Source of the DNA: Rheinheimera sp. | GTDB lineage: Bacteria; Pseudomonadota; Gammaproteobacteria; Enterobacterales; Alteromonadaceae | Direction: 5' to 3' | NCBI RefSeq assembly: GCF_020217005.1 | Contig: NZ_JAIWOI010000018.1 | Span: forward strand, 1 to 10,000 | DNA length: 10,000 bases | In this document: positions 6,135 to 10,000 of the stretch, piece after piece | How positions within the stretch are numbered: the first letter of the stretch is position 1 | Layout of the letters: every line of letters starts with the position of its first letter | Made by a program: the position numbers and the translations under genes | The notes under the pieces: model-generated | Seen by the model: only the letters and a program-made list of their open reading frames with translations | What the model was told of the DNA's origin: nothing | The model's database searches: none

Positions 6135-6150
6135 GTCCAGGGAGAAAAAC

Positions 6151-8937
6151 ATGTTTACAAATAATAAATTATCAAAGGCAGTGCGTTTAGCAGTTGCTTT
6201 TGGTGCCGCCTCTACAGCTGCATTCACGGGATCAGTAAATGCACAAGAAGCTGAAGAAGCTAAAGATGTTGAACGGATTGAAGTTACTGGTTCTCGTATC
6301 AAACGTACTGACTTAGAGTCTGCAAGCCCAATCACAGTATTTACTGCTGCTGATATCGAAGCTTCTGGTCACGTTACTCTGGAAAAATTCGTTCAGTCTT
6401 TACCAGCAGTAAACGGTGCAGCTCAAGGTTCTAACGTAAACAACGGTAGTGCTGGTAATGCTACTGTGTCTTTACGTGGTTTAGGTTCAGGTCGTACTCT
6501 GGTACTGATCAACGGCCGCCGTTTTGCTTCAAGCGATTTAAACTCTATTCCTCTGTCATTTGTTGAACGTGTAGAAGTTCTGCGTGACGGTGCTTCAACT
6601 GTATACGGTTCTGATGCTATCGCTGGTGTTGTTAACTTCATCACCAAAACTAACTTCGAAGGTACAGAAGTTAGCGCTCAAACTGATATGACTGGTGAAG
6701 GCGATGGTGAGACTTACAAGTTCTCTGTGACTACTGGTGCTTCCAGTGAAAAAGGTAACGTTGTTCTTGCTTTAGAATACAGCAAGCGTCTGCCTATTTC
6801 TCAAGGTGACCGTGACTTCTCAGCTTGTGCTTACGCAGATGATGGCGAAGGCGGTGTTGAATGTGTGGGTTCAGGTACTGGTGCTGACGGTACGTGGCGT
6901 TCTAGCGCTCCAGGTAACTACTACACAGCTTCAGGTGCCGGTGGTTCTACAAGCTGGATCGTTGACCCTGTGACTGGTTTAAACCGTAAGCTGACAAGCG
7001 CAGACACTTTCAACTATGCAGCTGTAAGCTACATGGTTACTCCACAGGAAGTGTTCAGCATCAACGGTTCTGGCCGTTATGAATTAACTGACAGCACTCG
7101 TATTTTCACTGAAGCTGGTTTCACTAACCGTCAATCTAACCAGTTAATGGGCGCTGAAGGTACATTCTGGGGACAAGTAGTTCCTGCTGATCACCCGGAC
7201 AACCCAACTCGTTTTGATATCAACGGTAATGCAGCAACTCCTACTGCTGTTACAGTAAACCGTCGTTTATTCGAAACTGGTGGTCGTGCCTTTACTCAAG
7301 ACTTCTCTGATTACCGTATGGTGATTGGTTTCGAAGGTGACTTCGAAAACAACTGGTCATGGGATACATCTTTTAACTACGCTCGTTATGTAGATTCACG
7401 TATTGACTTCGGTCGTGCTAACCCTAAACGTTTCCTGACTTTAACTAACCCTACTGCTTGTGCGGCTGATGCAGCTTGCCCAGGTTTATGGAACCCGTTC
7501 AAAGCCGGTACTTTAACTGATGCAATGATCGATTACGCTTTCCTGCCAAACTCACCAGTAGTTCGTGGTGTAACTAAGCAGTTCCAGGCTAACTTAAGCG
7601 GTGACTTTGGTGACTTCGAATTACCAGCAGGTCCAGCTGCGTGGGCTTTTGGTGTTGAAAGACGTTGGGAAGATTACCTGAACCAGCCAGACGGCGCTGC
7701 TATCATCGGCGAAATCTACTCAGTAGTAGGTGAGAAGACAGAAGGTCAATACGATCTGAACGAAGCTTACTTAGAATTAAGCGCTCCGTTACTGGCTGAC
7801 TTACCAATGGTTGAAAGCCTGAACTTATCTGCAGCTGTACGTCGTACTGACTACAACTTCCTGAGCGCGGCTTCTAACACCAAGTTAGGTTTAGAGTGGA
7901 CTCCTTTTGATGGTTTATTAGTACGTGCTACTAAAGCTGACGGTTTCCGTGCTCCAAGCATCTCTGAACTGTATGCTCCTCAAGCTGAGTCAAACCTGAA
8001 CTACGCAGAACCTTGTACTAACTATGCAACTGGTACTCAGTCTGCAAACGTGAAAGCAAACTGTGCTGCTGAAGGTTTACCAGGTAACTTCACTCTGACG
8101 TCTAACCAGGCTAGTTCTTTAACTGGTGGTAACCCAGATTTGACTCCTGAAGAGTCAGAAAGCTTAACTATGGGCTTCGTATACACGCCGTTTGATAACT
8201 TCAGCTTCGCAGTAGATTACTTCGACATTGAAATCACTAACGGTATCGGTACTGCTGGTACTAACAACATCGTTACAGCCTGTTATGAAAGTGCAAACTT
8301 CTCTAGCCCGCTGTGTGCTCTGATGGTTGGTCCTGGCGCGTTACCAACTCCGGCAGCTCCGCACCCAACTTCACCACGTCGTGACGCTTTAGGTGCTATC
8401 TCTGGTGTTCTGGTTACTAACGCTAACCTGTCAACTTTCGAAACTTCTGGTGTTGACTTCGATACATCTTACAGCTTCGATTTAGGTTCAGGTCGTCTGA
8501 AAGTACGTTTAGACGGTACTTACTTAGAGAACTACTCATACGTACCTTTCGCAGGTGAAGCTGAGCTGAAATATGCTGGTAAGTATGCAGAAGACCAATG
8601 GGAAACCAGCCCGGCTGCGTTCTCTAAGTTACGTGCTAACTTAACAACGTCTTACACTACAGATGCATGGTCTGCAACCTGGATGATGCGCTCTATGTCA
8701 GGTGTTGATGCGTTAACTCCAACAGAAGGCAACACTAGTGATAGCACTGGTACAGTTGTGTATAACGACTTACAAGGTAGCTACTACTACGACAACATGA
8801 CCTTTACATTAGGTGCTCGTAACTTACTTGATAAGAAACCACCATATGTAACTGACTACGGCGATATGAACACTCTGAACGCGTCATACGATACTGCTGG
8901 TCAGTACTGGTATGCTCGTGTATCAGCTAAGTTCTAA
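6151..8937 (+). CDS. TonB-dependent outer-membrane receptor
   Basis: A 928-residue outer-membrane beta-barrel transporter that would import a ligand using TonB/ExbB/ExbD energy. A signal peptide with a hydrophobic core at 11-28 is probably cut after A31 (SVNA|QE). A TonB-box-like segment ERIEVTGSRI follows at 41-50. The plug domain spans about 53-170, with SPITVFTAADIE, TVSLRGLGSGRTLVLINGRR (105-124) and VEVLRDGASTVYGSDAIAGVVNFIT (141-165). The barrel includes GFRAPSISELY (598-608), NPDLTPEESES (661-671) and GARNLLDKKPPYV (888-900), and ends in aromatic Phe (YARVSAKF), the usual assembly signal. Eight cysteines fall in four close pairs (226/238, 437/443, 622/638, 711/722), probably disulfides in surface loops. 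The start at 6151 has AGGGAG six bases upstream. Codons are strongly biased (GGT, GCT, CGT, ACT, AAC), unlike the neighbours, suggesting heavy expression. The ligand cannot be named: no transport, catabolic or siderophore genes are adjacent. Confidence 0.95.
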   Translation: MFTNNKLSKAVRLAVAFGAASTAAFTGSVNAQEAEEAKDVERIEVTGSRIKRTDLESASPITVFTAADIEASGHVTLEKFVQSLPAVNGAAQGSNVNNGSAGNATVSLRGLGSGRTLVLINGRRFASSDLNSIPLSFVERVEVLRDGASTVYGSDAIAGVVNFITKTNFEGTEVSAQTDMTGEGDGETYKFSVTTGASSEKGNVVLALEYSKRLPISQGDRDFSACAYADDGEGGVECVGSGTGADGTWRSSAPGNYYTASGAGGSTSWIVDPVTGLNRKLTSADTFNYAAVSYMVTPQEVFSINGSGRYELTDSTRIFTEAGFTNRQSNQLMGAEGTFWGQVVPADHPDNPTRFDINGNAATPTAVTVNRRLFETGGRAFTQDFSDYRMVIGFEGDFENNWSWDTSFNYARYVDSRIDFGRANPKRFLTLTNPTACAADAACPGLWNPFKAGTLTDAMIDYAFLPNSPVVRGVTKQFQANLSGDFGDFELPAGPAAWAFGVERRWEDYLNQPDGAAIIGEIYSVVGEKTEGQYDLNEAYLELSAPLLADLPMVESLNLSAAVRRTDYNFLSAASNTKLGLEWTPFDGLLVRATKADGFRAPSISELYAPQAESNLNYAEPCTNYATGTQSANVKANCAAEGLPGNFTLTSNQASSLTGGNPDLTPEESESLTMGFVYTPFDNFSFAVDYFDIEITNGIGTAGTNNIVTACYESANFSSPLCALMVGPGALPTPAAPHPTSPRRDALGAISGVLVTNANLSTFETSGVDFDTSYSFDLGSGRLKVRLDGTYLENYSYVPFAGEAELKYAGKYAEDQWETSPAAFSKLRANLTTSYTTDAWSATWMMRSMSGVDALTPTEGNTSDSTGTVVYNDLQGSYYYDNMTFTLGARNLLDKKPPYVTDYGDMNTLNASYDTAGQYWYARVSAKF

Positions 8938-8949
8938 GCTGAACTACTG

Positions 8950-8981
8950 AAAAAAACCAGCCTTATGGCTGGTTTTTTTTT
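8950..8981 (+). terminator. Rho-independent terminator after the TonB-dependent receptor
   Basis: AACCAGCC (8955-8962), loop TTAT (8963-8966) and GGCTGGTT (8967-8974) form a strong hairpin that continues as A-U pairs, with an A run before it and a T run to 8981 after it. It lies 13 bp past the receptor stop, so the downstream TPR gene probably has its own promoter. The flanking A run means it could also act on the opposite strand. Confidence 0.93.
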
Positions 8982-9073
8982 ACCTTATTACGGCATAAAA
9001 ATGATCTGCCGCAAGACGGTTCTTTGTGGTAAAACCTAGACTGATAAAAACAGACTGCGATAAATAAGAAGTG

Positions 9074-10000
9074 ATGAAACAGTTAGATTCCGCTCAGTTA
9101 ATGCAACAGGCCTTAGGCTTTTATCAGAGCCAACAATACCAGCAAGCTAGCCGGCTTTTACAGATCCTGGCATCACGTCATAAGGATCACGTGCAGGTAT
9201 GGCATTTAAAAGCACTGACAGAGCGTAAGTTAGGTCTGGATCAGGATGCTTTTCATTCTTTTGAATATGCTTTTAAGTTACAGCCTGACAATCCAGAGCT
9301 GTTAAATAATTTCGCAAATTTACTCAAGCGTCTCAAGCAGGAAACAAGAGCTTTAACTTTGTTCCGCCGCGCTATTGTGCTGCAGCCTGAGTATTTTGAC
9401 GCTCATTACAATGCAGCTTTGTTGCTGCAAGAACAGCGTAAAGTACAGGAAGTTATTCCTCTATTACAAAAGGCGCTGAGTTTAAAACCAAAACATCCTG
9501 ATGCAATTTTGGCTCTGGCGCAGGCTTTTGAAAAAAGCGGCAGAGTGGCGGATGCAGAGCAGCTATTGGAAACTGCTGTGGCCGAACAACCCGCCCAGTT
9601 GAAATTATGGCTTATGTACTCAATCACGCTGAGGCATCAGGGAAAGTACAAATTTGCGCTTGAGCAATTAGGTAGAGCTGTGGCTATTAACCCGGCTGAT
9701 TTGGCGTTAAAACGTGAGTACGCGACAATCTGCTATTTAGCCGGAGAGATAAAAACTGCGATATCACAAGTCAGAGACTTATTACAGCAGTTTCCGACCG
9801 AGGCGTCTTTGTACCATTTACTGGCAGATTTCAGATGGCTGGCCGGTGAAGACGATTGCTTTAGTCACTACGAACAGATCTTAAAACTACAGCCACAGTT
9901 ACTGCATTTGTATGGGCCTTATATACAGAAGCTGATTAAGGCAAATGCGATGAAAAAAGCAGAGCAGATCACCGACCTGTATCTGGCGCAACAACAAACA
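9074..10000 (+). CDS. TPR-repeat protein, 3' end outside the window
   Basis: The frame opens at the ATG at 9074 (an in-frame GTG lies immediately before at 9071) and stays open for 309 codons to the window edge, so the protein is truncated by the window. It has no signal peptide or membrane segment and is probably cytoplasmic. It is built of tandem tetratricopeptide repeats: about eight 34-residue units, for example PELLNNFANLLKRLKQETRA at 74-93, AHYNAALLLQEQRKVQEVIP (110-129), AILALAQAFEKSGRVADAEQ (144-163) and LWLMYSITLRHQGKYKFALE (178-197), with the typical A/G/P positions. TPRs mediate protein contacts, so the function depends on the missing C terminus. In related bacteria TPR proteins near TonB receptors often end in a sulfotransferase or 2-oxoglutarate/Fe(II) oxygenase domain; that is family-context inference and not visible here. 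The ribosome site is weak (AAGAAG). Confidence 0.85.
   Translation, partial: MKQLDSAQLMQQALGFYQSQQYQQASRLLQILASRHKDHVQVWHLKALTERKLGLDQDAFHSFEYAFKLQPDNPELLNNFANLLKRLKQETRALTLFRRAIVLQPEYFDAHYNAALLLQEQRKVQEVIPLLQKALSLKPKHPDAILALAQAFEKSGRVADAEQLLETAVAEQPAQLKLWLMYSITLRHQGKYKFALEQLGRAVAINPADLALKREYATICYLAGEIKTAISQVRDLLQQFPTEASLYHLLADFRWLAGEDDCFSHYEQILKLQPQLLHLYGPYIQKLIKANAMKKAEQITDLYLAQQQT

Larger units (their letters stand above)
5666..6150. other. 485-bp divergent intergenic regulatory region
   Basis: This stretch has no credible gene. Its left 60 bp hold the dinG promoter and LexA box. The middle (about 5762-5960) is AT-rich and contains an inverted repeat at 5736-5761, GACT-tatg-AGTC at 5781-5792 and a nested palindrome at 5890-5934. 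The right part contains GTTGACAAC (5969-5977), the receptor promoter (6007-6036) and a GC-richer, apparently structured leader up to 6150. Most of the length seems to serve control of the receptor gene. Confidence 0.7.

Noticed and set aside
6105..6647. Minus-strand open frames over the receptor start and plug region
   Set aside because: They run antisense to the conserved signal peptide and plug domain and encode low-complexity sequence with no motif.
1..10000. CRISPR arrays, tRNA or rRNA genes, insertion sequences, prophage or toxin-antitoxin genes
   Set aside because: No regularly spaced repeats, cloverleaf structures, transposase or integrase motifs, or small paired ORFs were seen on either strand.

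Overview
The window looks like chromosomal DNA from a gammaproteobacterium of the Alteromonadales/Chromatiales type; a Rheinheimera-like organism is my best guess. The reasons are moderate GC, a large 'IEVTGSRI' type TonB-dependent receptor, DinG and PriC homologues resembling those of enteric bacteria, and a kynurenine-pathway tryptophan dioxygenase. The taxonomic call rests on recognising protein families, not on a database search.

Layout. At the left a single plus-strand gene encodes tryptophan 2,3-dioxygenase (95-1198). It meets tail to tail a four-gene minus-strand operon (5665 down to 1313). The gap between them (1199-1312) holds two hairpins and a very GC-rich stretch that resembles a dispersed intergenic repeat. 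In order of transcription the operon is dinG (SOS helicase), a TSUP/YfcA-like permease, priC (replication restart) and a class IV-like zinc-dependent deacetylase. The genes are 2 bp apart, joined by ATGA, and overlapping by 28 bp, so they are very probably co-transcribed and translationally coupled. A convincing promoter (TTGCTA, 17 bp, TATCAT) with a CTG-N10-CAG LexA-type box over its expected transcription start lies directly upstream of dinG. This suggests that fork repair, primosome reloading and the two less obvious passengers are induced together by DNA damage.

The 485-bp divergent intergenic region (5666-6150) carries the dinG promoter and LexA box, two sizeable inverted repeats, short direct repeats, a good promoter for the rightward gene and an apparently structured leader of about 107 nt. 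The rightward gene (6151-8937) is a 928-residue outer-membrane TonB-dependent receptor with strongly biased codon usage, suggesting high expression. It ends at a textbook rho-independent terminator (8950-8981). After a 92-bp gap, a TPR-repeat protein starts at 9074 and runs off the right edge.

The most interesting items are the apparent SOS control of a dinG-TSUP-priC-deacetylase operon, the DinG iron-sulfur site that lacks one of the four usual cysteines, the HDAC11-like deacetylase linked to replication-repair genes, and the unexplained palindromes upstream of the receptor.
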